NCBI GenBank assembly: GCA_020201365.1
Contig: JAIVGV010000079.1
Span: 1 to 9,068 of the forward strand
DNA from: Acidobacteriota bacterium
GTDB lineage: Bacteria; Acidobacteriota; Blastocatellia; Pyrinomonadales; Pyrinomonadaceae
Direction: 5' to 3'
Length of the DNA: 9,068 nt
Shown here: piece by piece, positions 1 through 6,509 of the stretch
How positions within the stretch are numbered: position 1 is the stretch's first letter
How the letters are laid out: every line of letters begins with the position of its first letter
Position numbers and translations under genes: made by a program
The notes under the pieces: model-generated
What the model was told of the DNA's origin: nothing
Databases searched by the model: none
Seen by the model: the letters and a program-made list of their open reading frames with translations, nothing else

Positions 1-2
1 TC

Positions 3-482
3 GCGGGCGCGCAGGCTCTCGCCGAAGCCGTGCGCGGCGAGCAGCCCGACCTCGTGATGACGGGCTTGCAGGCGGACGACGACGGCTACGCGCAGACGGG
101 CGTCATCCTCGCCGAGCTTTTGGGTCTGCCGCACGCGACAATCGTCATCGAGGTTGACGCTTCGGGCGAGCGCCTGAGGGTGAAGCGCGAGCTGGAGAGC
201 GGCTGGTATCAGTGGTACGAGATGCCGCGCCCCGCGCTTCTGACGATCCAGTCGGGCATCAGCCAGATTCGCTACGCGACTTTGAAGGGCATCATGGCGG
301 CGAAGAAGAAGGAGATCAAAGAAGTCTCCCCGGCAGCCGCGGACGCCCGAGCGAGCCAGCGCGTCACCAGAGTTTACTTCCCCGCAAAGACCAAACAGAC
401 GCAGTTCCTCGGCGACGGCAACGCCAAGGCGGGCGCGGCGCAACTCGCCGAGAAGCTGCGGAGCGAGGCGAGGATAATCTAG
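3..482 (+). CDS. etfB: Electron transfer flavoprotein subunit beta, 5' end missing
   Basis: Small subunit of the ETF heterodimer, which takes electrons from acyl-CoA and related dehydrogenases onto the FAD held mainly by EtfA; EtfB itself binds AMP structurally in classical ETFs. The frame is open from the first bases of the window, so the N-terminal third lies upstream; a GTG at 30 is internal, not a start. Visible family signatures are PDLVMTGLQADDDGYAQTG (the AMP/FAD-side DGxxQTG loop), LAELLGLPHATIV, and the dehydrogenase-docking recognition loop IRYATLKGIMAAKKKEIKE, closely resembling the mitochondrial protein. The C-terminus (RVYFPAKTKQTQFL, ending in ARII) is the usual bacterial end, so the 3' end is intact at TAG 480-482. 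etfA follows 92 nt later on the same strand, the expected partner order. Identification is secure; the partner dehydrogenase is not visible here. Confidence 0.95.
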   Translation, partial: AGAQALAEAVRGEQPDLVMTGLQADDDGYAQTGVILAELLGLPHATIVIEVDASGERLRVKRELESGWYQWYEMPRPALLTIQSGISQIRYATLKGIMAAKKKEIKEVSPAAADARASQRVTRVYFPAKTKQTQFLGDGNAKAGAAQLAEKLRSEARII

Positions 483-494
483 GAGCCGTCGGCG

Positions 495-566
495 GTTAGC
501 CGTTAGCTTTTAGCCTTGAGGAAATGTTTTTGGCTTTGAGCTAGCAGCTAATCGCTAACGGCTAAC
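495..566. repeat. 13-bp perfect inverted repeat between etfB and etfA
   Basis: GTTAGCCGTTAGC (495-507) is the exact reverse complement of GCTAACGGCTAAC (554-566), with 46 nt between the arms. The spacer is visibly AT-richer than the flanking genes and is built of recurring TTAGC/GCTAA words plus a paired GCCTTGAG/GCTTTGAG. The structure sits in the etfB-etfA intercistronic gap, where an RNA hairpin could affect message stability or the EtfB:EtfA ratio. No T-run follows the right arm, so it is not a classical intrinsic terminator. The right arm ends 8 nt before the etfA ATG, where a ribosome binding site would normally sit; none is recognisable. It may be a copy of a dispersed intergenic repeat; function is inferred. 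Confidence 0.7.
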
Positions 567-574
567 AGCTACTC

Positions 575-1552
575 ATGCCAAACGGAATCCTGATCTTCGC
601 GGAGCACCGCGACGGCAGTTTTAACAAGGCGAGCTTCGAGGCGGTCGCGGCGGGTCAGCAATTGGGCGCGGCTATGGGTCAGCCCGTCTCGGCGGTCGTG
701 CTCTCGGCGGACGCGACGCTCGCGGGCGAGATCGCGGGCTACAAGATCGAAAAGGTCGTCTCGGTCGAGAACGCGAAGCTCGACGAGTACACGCCCGACG
801 CCTACGCCGACGCGATGGAGCGCGCCGTGCGCGCGCTCGATCCGGCGTTCGTCGTCATGCCGCACACTTATCTGGTGCGCGACTTCGCGCCCAAGCTCGC
901 CGCGCGTTTCCGCAAGGACGTGATCAGCGACTGCGTGCGCGCGTCGGTCGAAGGCGGCACGGTCACGTTCTCGCGCCGCATCTTCCTCGGAAAGATTGAC
1001 GCCGACGTTGTCGCGGCGGGCGAGCCGCCCGTCTTCGCCACGTTCCAGTCGGGCGCGTACCGCGCGGAGCAGGCGGAGAAGGGGGGCGGCGCTGCGGTCG
1101 AGTCAATGCCGGTCGAAGTCGGCGACGTGAGGATGAAGCCGGAAGCGCCCTTCCAGGAGGTGAAGGCCGCGGTTGACCTGTCGAAGGCGGAGATCATCGT
1201 CGCCGTCGGGAGAGGCATCAAGGGGCAGGAGCACCTCGCGCTCGCGCAAAAACTCGCCGACGCGCTCGGAGCGGAACTCGCCGCCTCGCGCCCGATCTGC
1301 GACGCGGGCTGGCTGCCGATTGACCGTCAGATCGGATCGTCGGGTCAGACGGTCGCGCCGAAGCTCTACGTCGCGCTCGGCATCTCCGGCGCGATCCAGC
1401 ATCTCGTCGGGATGAAGAATTCGGGGACGATTGTCGCCGTCAACAAAGACCCGGAAGCGCCCATCTTCGACATCGCCGACTACGGCATCGTCGGCGATCT
1501 CTTCGAGGTCGTGCCCGTGCTCACGGAGGAGATCAAGAAGCTGAAAGGTTGA
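575..1552 (+). CDS. etfA: Electron transfer flavoprotein subunit alpha
   Basis: Large ETF subunit, carrying most of the FAD site and passing electrons from primary dehydrogenases to ETF:quinone oxidoreductase or another acceptor. The protein has 325 residues, typical of the family. Residues 1-~190 form the N-terminal alpha/beta domain (NGILIFAEHRDG start; PHTYLVRDFAPKLAARF around 96-112). Residues ~205-320 form the C-terminal FAD domain: VGRGIKG (211-217), ASR (237-239, flavin-contacting Ser/Arg of ETFs), IGSSGQTV (253-260), LGISGAIQH (268-276) and NKDPEAPIFDIADYGIVGDLF. The mitochondrial QTG at the GSSG position is SSG here, a common bacterial variant. The ATG at 575 gives the standard N-terminus; no Shine-Dalgarno sequence is seen before it. 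The last three codons and the TGA (1541-1552) lie inside the left arm of the large inverted repeat, but the C-terminus looks full length. Transcribed with etfB; convergent with the sco-like gene. Confidence 0.97.
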   Translation: MPNGILIFAEHRDGSFNKASFEAVAAGQQLGAAMGQPVSAVVLSADATLAGEIAGYKIEKVVSVENAKLDEYTPDAYADAMERAVRALDPAFVVMPHTYLVRDFAPKLAARFRKDVISDCVRASVEGGTVTFSRRIFLGKIDADVVAAGEPPVFATFQSGAYRAEQAEKGGGAAVESMPVEVGDVRMKPEAPFQEVKAAVDLSKAEIIVAVGRGIKGQEHLALAQKLADALGAELAASRPICDAGWLPIDRQIGSSGQTVAPKLYVALGISGAIQHLVGMKNSGTIVAVNKDPEAPIFDIADYGIVGDLFEVVPVLTEEIKKLKG

Positions 1553-1765
1553 GGGCGACGGAAGGTCGTCAGTCTTTCGTCTAGCCTGAAGTTAGCGGCG
1601 GTATATTCACCGCGGAGGCGCGGAGGACTCGCAGAGCCAACGCCGAGAAATCTTTGCCCTCTGCGCTAACCCTGCGAGTCCTCCCCGCCTCCGCGGTGAA
1701 TATACCGCCGCTAACTTCAGGCTAGACGAAAGACGGACGACCTTCCGTCGCCCTCAACCTTTCAG
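1541..1765. repeat. Large inverted repeat (94-bp arms, 37-nt loop) between convergent genes
   Basis: The left arm 1541-1634 and right arm 1672-1765 are reverse complements over 94 bp with two mismatches (A at 1571 and C at 1621 do not pair) and no gaps. The centre is 1635-1671; its edges can pair a little further through GCAGAG/CTCTGC. Each arm contains a small nested hairpin (GCGGT-ATATTC-ACCGC at 1598-1613) and the GC-rich wording ACCGCGGAGGCG...GGAGGACTCGCAG, which resembles dispersed intergenic repeats of several GC-rich phyla (from memory, not searched). The left arm begins inside etfA (CTG AAA GGT TGA); the right arm provides the TGA of the opposite gene. No transposase, no target duplication flanking the arms, and no T-tract are visible. 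Transcripts from either side would fold into a very stable hairpin, a likely RNase III substrate and perhaps a bidirectional transcription barrier (inference). Confidence 0.93.
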
Positions 1766-2550
1766 GGCGCGACGACCGCCGTTCGCAGCGAGTGGACGAT
1801 CTGATCGCCCTGCTCGTCGTAAACGAGCCCGAAGAAGCTCGCCATCCTCCGCACCTCCGCCGGATCGCCCGTCGCCAGCTCCCAGCGCTCGAACTTCTCG
1901 TCCGCGTATCTGCCGGTGTGCCCCGCGCCGTAGCTGCGCAAGACCTTCGGCGTGTCGCGCGCCGGATCGACGCTCACGCTGAGCAGGTGCGCGCGGGCGG
2001 CGAGCGCCCGATCCTTTTCCAGCGCGCGATCAATCTCGGCGAAGTTGTTGCTCATCAGCGTGCAGAAGTCTGGCAGCGGGCAGCGCGTGTAGATGAAGGT
2101 GAGGGCGAGCGCGCGGCCGCGGTACTGGCTGAGCTTGATCTGTCTGCCGTCCTGATTCGTCAGCGTGAAGTCGGGCACATCCGCGCCCGGCTGCGGCTCG
2201 CCCGGCTGCGACGGGGAGGCTTGCTGCGGCGAGGACGGATCAGACTCGGTGTGGACGATGACCGGGTTCTCAAGCCACGTGCGCTCGCCCGCGACGACGA
2301 GCGTCGCCGTGATCTGGTCGCCCGCCTTCATCGCGTCGTAGGCTGAAGGCTCTTTGAGCGTGTAGGGCATCGTCATCGCCTCCATCAGATCGGGGATCGC
2401 GCCGTGCGAGACGACGACCTCGCGGCGATCCTTGTCGAAGGAGACGATTGTGCCGCGCAGCTCGTAGCGCTTCTGCGGCTCGGACGTGCCGCCGCAACTT
2501 AGAATCCCGGCGGTCGCGAGCAAGAGCAAAATCAGCGCGGCGCGCTTCAT
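1762..2550 (-). CDS. SCO1/SenC-family copper lipoprotein with N-terminal CusF-like domain, C-terminally shortened
   Basis: Thioredoxin-fold copper chaperone family that delivers Cu to the CuA site of cytochrome c oxidase. With the ATG at 2550 the protein has 262 residues and starts as a lipoprotein: MKRAALILLLLATAG followed by ILSC, with lipidated Cys19. An in-frame ATG at 2568 would add six residues and fits the signal peptide less well. Residues ~27-95 resemble the CusF_Ec copper-binding domain (HGAIPDLMEAMTMPY, with His49, Met59 and Met61). A Pro/Gln/Ser linker at ~103-121 leads to the SCO domain (VPDFTLTNQDG, then TRCPLPDFC with Cys157 and Cys163, SVSVDPARDTP, and the copper-ligand His253 in VHSLRT). 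The protein stops at AVVAP, where relatives normally continue about 25 residues (a D-G turn, a strand and a final helix); the stop codon lies in the inverted-repeat arm. Copper ligands are kept, so it may still bind Cu, but folding could suffer. Convergent with etfA, divergent from folD. Confidence 0.88.
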   Translation of the reverse strand: MKRAALILLLLATAGILSCGGTSEPQKRYELRGTIVSFDKDRREVVVSHGAIPDLMEAMTMPYTLKEPSAYDAMKAGDQITATLVVAGERTWLENPVIVHTESDPSSPQQASPSQPGEPQPGADVPDFTLTNQDGRQIKLSQYRGRALALTFIYTRCPLPDFCTLMSNNFAEIDRALEKDRALAARAHLLSVSVDPARDTPKVLRSYGAGHTGRYADEKFERWELATGDPAEVRRMASFFGLVYDEQGDQIVHSLRTAVVAP

Positions 2551-2700
2551 GCATGACTTCTTGAGCATTCGCAGAGTAGCTTACAACCATTTTCGCCGCG
2601 CCGGAAACTGGGTCGGAGCGAAGCGTGAAAAGTCCGCGCTTCCCCTGCGCGCCGCGCGTGTGAAGGCGCGGGTTGATGTGTGTTAGGATTTCGGCAAGGT

Positions 2701-3660
2701 ATGGAGAGCGCGGGTAAGATCGGCGAGCAGCGCCGCGCGACTGTCCTCGACGGCGCGCGAGTCGCCGCCGAGATCAGAGCGGAAGTCGCGCGGGACGTGG
2801 AGCGGCTCAAGCGAGAGCACGGCGTTGTGCCGTGCCTCGCCGTCGTGCGCGTCGGCGACGATCCGGCGTCGGCGGTTTACGTCGCGGGCAAGGTGAAGGC
2901 TTCCGCCGAGCTGGGGCTGCTCTCGGAGCACCACGCGCTCGCGGCGGAGACGACGACCGGGGCGCTGCTCGCCGAGGTGAACGCGCTCAACGCGCGCGCC
3001 GAAGTTGACGGCATCCTCGTGCAACTGCCGCTGCCGCGCGCCGGTGACGAGCGGCGCGTCATCGAGGCGATTGATCCCGAGAAGGACGTTGACGGCTTCC
3101 ATCCCGTGAACGTCGGTCGGATGATCCTGGGGCTGCCGTCACTCGTTCCTTGCACGCCCGCCGGAATCTTCGAGCTGCTCGTGCGCGAGGGCGTCACGTT
3201 GCGCGGCGCGCACGCGGTCGTCGTCGGGCGCAGCCACATCGTCGGTCGCCCGATGGCGGAGTTGCTGCTGCGCGCCGACGCGACCGTCACGGTCTGCCAC
3301 TCGCGCACGCGCGACCTCGCCGCAGAGACGCGGCGCGCCGACGTGCTCGTCTGCGCCGTCGGCAGCGCGGCGCTCATCCGAGCCGAGCACGTGAAGCCGG
3401 GCGCGGTCGTCGTGGACGTCGGGATGAACAAGGTGACGGACGAGGCGCGGGCGCGCGACCTGTTCGGCGAAGACGCCGGGCGGAGGATCGAGGCGATCCG
3501 CAGGCGCGGCTACACGCTCGTCGGCGACGTGCACCCGGCGCAAGTTACGCGCGTCGCGGGGCGTTTGACGCCCGTGCCCGGCGGCGTCGGGCCTTTGACG
3601 ATTGCGATGCTGATGCGCAACACAGTCGTCGCCGCGCGACGCCGACGCGGCATCGAATAG
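2701..3660 (+). CDS. folD: Bifunctional methylenetetrahydrofolate dehydrogenase / methenyltetrahydrofolate cyclohydrolase
   Basis: Cytoplasmic enzyme that interconverts 5,10-methylene-THF, 5,10-methenyl-THF and 10-formyl-THF using NADP(H), supplying one-carbon units for purines and formyl-Met. From the ATG at 2701 there are 319 residues, slightly over the usual ~285-300 because of an N-terminal lead of about 12 residues and a basic tail ARRRRGIE. Motifs in order: VGDDPASAVYVAGKVKA with catalytic Tyr60 and Lys64, DGILVQLPLP (103-112), PEKDVDGFHPVNVGRM then PCTPAGI, the Rossmann signature VVGRSHIVGRP (174-184), VTVCHSRT, GDVHPAQV (275-282) and LTPVPGGVGPLT (289-300). All expected catalytic residues are present. 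I chose 2701 over an in-frame GTG at 2680 because it is an ATG with AAGG just upstream and the extra residues match nothing known. Likely first gene of a plus-strand run with coaE and the substrate-binding protein, although 135 nt separates it from coaE. Confidence 0.96.
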   Translation: MESAGKIGEQRRATVLDGARVAAEIRAEVARDVERLKREHGVVPCLAVVRVGDDPASAVYVAGKVKASAELGLLSEHHALAAETTTGALLAEVNALNARAEVDGILVQLPLPRAGDERRVIEAIDPEKDVDGFHPVNVGRMILGLPSLVPCTPAGIFELLVREGVTLRGAHAVVVGRSHIVGRPMAELLLRADATVTVCHSRTRDLAAETRRADVLVCAVGSAALIRAEHVKPGAVVVDVGMNKVTDEARARDLFGEDAGRRIEAIRRRGYTLVGDVHPAQVTRVAGRLTPVPGGVGPLTIAMLMRNTVVAARRRRGIE

Positions 3661-3795
3661 ACGCGGCGACGGCGGCGCGGCTGATGAGAGGCGTGGGTCT
3701 CGGCGCTACGTCGAACTTCTTGCCGGCGTTGTGGCGTCTAATCTTTAGAGCGCTCTTCCGCGTCGCTGCGCGCTCGCGCCGCGTCGTCATGTTTT

Positions 3796-4422
3796 ATGTT
3801 GCGCGTCGGGCTCACGGGATCAATCGCGGTCGGCAAGTCTCACGTCTCGTCGGTCTTCGCCGGGTTGGGCTGCCGCGTGCTCGACGCGGACGAGACGGCG
3901 CGCGAGGCGGTCGCGCCGGGAAGCCGCGGCTTGCGCGCGGTCGTCGGGGCGTTCGGCGGAGAGGTGTTGGGCGATGACGGAAGGCTGGATCGCGCGCGGC
4001 TCGCCTCGGTCGTGTTCGCCGACGAGGCGAAGCGGCAACTCCTCAACTCGATCCTTCACCCGATCATCATCGCCGCGCAGGACGAATGGCTGCGCGCGCG
4101 TGAGAGGGAAGCGCCGCGCGGCGTCGCGATGATTGACGCGGCGCTCATGATCGAGACCGGGAGTTACCGCCGCTTCAACAGACTCGTCGTCGTCCACTGC
4201 GAGCCCACCGTTCAGGTCGAGCGGCTGATGCGTCGCTACAGCCTCTCACGCGAGGAAGCCGAGCGGCGCATCGCGGCGCAGATGCCGCAGGACGAGAAGA
4301 TGCGCCACGCCGACTACCTGATCGACACCTCCGGCAGCTTCGCGGAGACGCGCGCGCACGTCGAACAGGTTTACGCCGAGCTGAAGGCGCTGGCTGAGGC
4401 GCGCGCCGAACCCAGCCGATGA
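3796..4422 (+). CDS. coaE: Dephospho-CoA kinase
   Basis: Catalyses the last step of coenzyme A synthesis, ATP-dependent phosphorylation of the 3'-OH of dephospho-CoA, in the cytoplasm. The 208 residues match the family length (~200). Visible are the P-loop GSIAVGKS (8-15) inside the typical VGLTGSIAVGKS start, VLDADETAREA (28-38) with the catalytic/substrate Asp pair 30 and 32, LNSILHPII (83-91), the lid/helical region RYSLSREEAERRIAAQMP (147-164) and the closing ADYLIDTSGS (172-181). The start is the ATG at 3796, two residues before the conserved RVGLTGS strand; it lacks a Shine-Dalgarno sequence. The stop TGA (4420-4422) overlaps the start of the next gene by ATGA, which suggests translational coupling. 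The C-terminal ~10 residues are Ala/Glu rich and not conserved. The call is firm. Confidence 0.96.
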   Translation: MLRVGLTGSIAVGKSHVSSVFAGLGCRVLDADETAREAVAPGSRGLRAVVGAFGGEVLGDDGRLDRARLASVVFADEAKRQLLNSILHPIIIAAQDEWLRAREREAPRGVAMIDAALMIETGSYRRFNRLVVVHCEPTVQVERLMRRYSLSREEAERRIAAQMPQDEKMRHADYLIDTSGSFAETRAHVEQVYAELKALAEARAEPSR

Positions 4423-6458
4423 GCCTTACGGCGAGACGCGGTGTGAGTTTGATGAAAGGGAGACTCGCAAAGATCGTTCGTGATCCTCCGCGCTGGCGCG
4501 CGAAGCTCGTCGCCGTGTTGTCGCTCGCGCTCGTGGCGTCGGGCGGCGGCTGCTTCTTGGACGACGCCGGGGGTTCTTACTACGGTCGTGTCGTCGTGCC
4601 GCGCGCGCAGGAGTTTCGCTGGAGCGACGGCGGGCTGCCGCGCGTCTTCGACCCGGCGCGCGCCGCCGCGCCGCCCGACACCGACGCCGTGCGCGCGCTC
4701 TACGAGGGGCTGACCGACTACGATCCGCGGACGCTCGCGGTCGTGCCAGCCGACGCGGCGCGGTGGGAGGCGTCGCGCGACGCGCGCGTGTGGACGTTCT
4801 ACCTGCGGGATGACGCGCGCTGGTCGAACGGCGAGCCCGTCACGGCGCAGGACTACCTGCGCTCCTGGCAGCGCACGCTCAGGCTCGGCGAAGACGCGCC
4901 CCACTTCTCGCTCCTGAACAACCTGATCGCGGGCGACGCCAGATCGCTGCGCGGCGACACGCAGCCGAAGCCGAACGACGCGCAAAGCGCGACCGGATCG
5001 GAGGCGAATGCGAACACAAACGCAACTGCGAACGCGCCTGAGTCGCGAGTCGCGAATGGCGCGACTCACGGCGAGTCGCGCCTCGCGGTCGAGGCGCTCG
5101 GCGATCACGTCCTGCGCCTGAGTCTGCGCCGCCCCGATCCGAACCTGCCCGCGCTGCTCGCCCACCCGATCTTCCGCCCGGTGCACGACGCGCCCGCGGC
5201 GCAGGCGGGGCGCGGCGAAGCATCGCCCGCCGGAGCGCCGCAGCCGAACGACGGCGTTCCGACGCCGCCCGTCGCGGGCGGCGCGCTGGTGACGAACGGC
5301 GCGTTCCGTCTCGGCGAGGCGACGGACGAGCGCGTCGTGTTGGAGCGCGCGCCGAACTACTGGGACGCGGCGCGTGTCGCGCTCGAGCGCGTGCGCTTCG
5401 TCGGCGCGCGCGACGCGGAGGGCGCGCTCGCGGCGTACCGCGCGGGCGAGGTTGACGCGGTGACGAACGTCAACGTCGAGCCGACGGGCCTGAAGCTGCT
5501 CGCCTCGTACAAAGACTTCCGCCGCGCGACCTTCGGCGCGCTCACCTACTACGACTTCAACGCGACGCGACCGCCCTTCGACGACGTGCGCGTCCGCCTC
5601 GCGCTCGCGCTCGCGATAGATCGCGGGCGGCTGAGCGAAGACACGCTCGAAGGCTCGACCGTCCCGGCGGAGAACTTTCTGCCCGCCGAGCCGCGCGAGG
5701 AGAAAGAGCGCGACGCGAAGAGCGAAGACGGTCTGACGAAAGCCGACGACCTCCGACGTGACGAGGCAAAGAGCGACGACACGAAGGCGGGCGGCGAGTC
5801 AAAGCAGGCGGCTGAAGGCGACGGGGCGGCGAAGCTCACGTTCGATCCCGACCGCGCGCGCCGCCTGCTGGCTGAGGCGGGCTACCCCGGCGGCTACGGC
5901 TTCCCGCGCGTGCGCCTGCTCGTCAACCGCAACGATCAGCACCGTCAAGTCGCCGAGACGATCAAGGAGATGTGGCAGGACGTGCTCGGCGTCGAAACCG
6001 ATCTCCAGCTGAAGAGTTGGGACGAGTACGAGACGCGTCTGCGCGCGGGCGAGTACGACGTGGCGAAGCGGAGCCTCCTGATGCAGACGACGGACGAGGA
6101 GGCGAACATGCTCGCGATGTTCTCGCCCGAACGCTTCGCCTTCGGGGCGGGCGGGGCGACCGACGCGCAGGGCGCGGCGGCTTCGCCGCAGCCGGCGGGG
6201 GGCGCGCCGCGACGCGCGGCGGCTGAGAACAGTCCGCCGCGCGTCGTGCCCGAAATACTCGACGAGCCGCAGGCGCTCAGGGAAGTCCCGGCGATTCCGG
6301 TTTACTTCGCGTCGTCGTTCGCGCTCGTCAAGCCCTACGTCGGGGGCTTCGACGCGAACCTGCTCGAAGCCTACTCGCTCAAGCGCGTGCGCCTGGACGT
6401 GGGCTGGCAGCCGCCGCGGAAGGAGCCGACGGCGGTCGTCGGCTTCGGCAGAAGGTGA
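4419..6458 (+). CDS. ABC transporter substrate-binding protein, family 5 (OppA/DppA type), with low-complexity insertions
   Basis: Extracytoplasmic peptide-binding component of an oligopeptide-type ABC importer. The start at 4419 overlaps the coaE stop (ATGA); an ATG at 4452 is an alternative that leaves the signal peptide intact. Residues 28-44 form a basic then hydrophobic export signal ending SGGG before Cys45, a possible but non-consensus lipobox (Gly at -3). Family signatures: LYEGLTDYDP (94-103), WTFYLRDDARWSNGEPVTAQDYLRSW (125-150), GALVTNGAFRL (288-298), NYWDAARVALERVRF (313-327), YRAGEVDAV, YYDFNATRPPFDDVRVRLALALAIDR (377-402), FDPDRARRLLAEAGYPGGYGF (475-495) and a closing PAIPVYF...VKPYVGGFDANLLE. 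Unusual stretches interrupt the fold: 179-218 (Asn/Ala/Thr rich), 257-286 (Pro/Ala/Gly), 423-470 (Lys/Glu/Asp rich) and 576-615 (Ala/Gly/Pro). The last replaces the conserved helix that normally precedes PxIPVYF. No permease or ATPase gene is adjacent, so the ligand is unknown. Confidence 0.9.
   Translation: MSLTARRGVSLMKGRLAKIVRDPPRWRAKLVAVLSLALVASGGGCFLDDAGGSYYGRVVVPRAQEFRWSDGGLPRVFDPARAAAPPDTDAVRALYEGLTDYDPRTLAVVPADAARWEASRDARVWTFYLRDDARWSNGEPVTAQDYLRSWQRTLRLGEDAPHFSLLNNLIAGDARSLRGDTQPKPNDAQSATGSEANANTNATANAPESRVANGATHGESRLAVEALGDHVLRLSLRRPDPNLPALLAHPIFRPVHDAPAAQAGRGEASPAGAPQPNDGVPTPPVAGGALVTNGAFRLGEATDERVVLERAPNYWDAARVALERVRFVGARDAEGALAAYRAGEVDAVTNVNVEPTGLKLLASYKDFRRATFGALTYYDFNATRPPFDDVRVRLALALAIDRGRLSEDTLEGSTVPAENFLPAEPREEKERDAKSEDGLTKADDLRRDEAKSDDTKAGGESKQAAEGDGAAKLTFDPDRARRLLAEAGYPGGYGFPRVRLLVNRNDQHRQVAETIKEMWQDVLGVETDLQLKSWDEYETRLRAGEYDVAKRSLLMQTTDEEANMLAMFSPERFAFGAGGATDAQGAAASPQPAGGAPRRAAAENSPPRVVPEILDEPQALREVPAIPVYFASSFALVKPYVGGFDANLLEAYSLKRVRLDVGWQPPRKEPTAVVGFGRR
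5058..5082. repeat. Perfect 10-bp hairpin inside the low-complexity part of the substrate-binding protein gene
   Basis: GGCGCGACTC (5058-5067) and GAGTCGCGCC (5073-5082) are exact reverse complements with a 5-nt loop ACGGC. Two further GAGTCGCG-type units lie just upstream, in the region 5040-5055. The repeat encodes part of the Asn/Ala/Thr/Ser-rich insertion (about residues 214-222), not a conserved element of the fold. It could be an in-frame copy of a small repeat or simply a consequence of biased wording in a linker. Confidence 0.6.
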
Positions 6459-6509
6459 GGCGGCGGGGCTATCGTGGTCGCCGCGCGGCTGTCGAGAAGT
6501 TAATCGGGC

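Noticed and set aside
1553..1761. The large inverted repeat as a transposon remnant or as a classical bidirectional intrinsic terminator
   Set aside because: No transposase, no target-site duplication at 1540/1766, and no T-tract on either side of the stem.
1792..2346. Plus-strand 184-codon frame opposite the sco-like gene
   Set aside because: Shadow of the minus-strand gene, whose signal peptide and copper motifs are clear.
2569..2640. Minus-strand promoter (TTTCCG ... TAAGCT) for the sco-like gene
   Set aside because: Only about half of the consensus bases match in each box; not distinguishable from chance.
2680..2700. Upstream GTG start for folD
   Set aside because: Adds seven residues unlike FolD N-termini, whereas the ATG at 2701 is preceded by AAGG.
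3661..3795. Gene, RNA or promoter in the folD-coaE gap
   Set aside because: No convincing reading frame, hairpin-plus-T-run, or properly spaced -35/-10 pair; TAATCT near 3738 has no partner box at a usable distance.
3150..3977. Plus-strand 275-codon frame overlapping the end of folD and start of coaE
   Set aside because: Almost entirely Arg/Ala/Gly in the translated product and out of frame with two well-supported enzymes.
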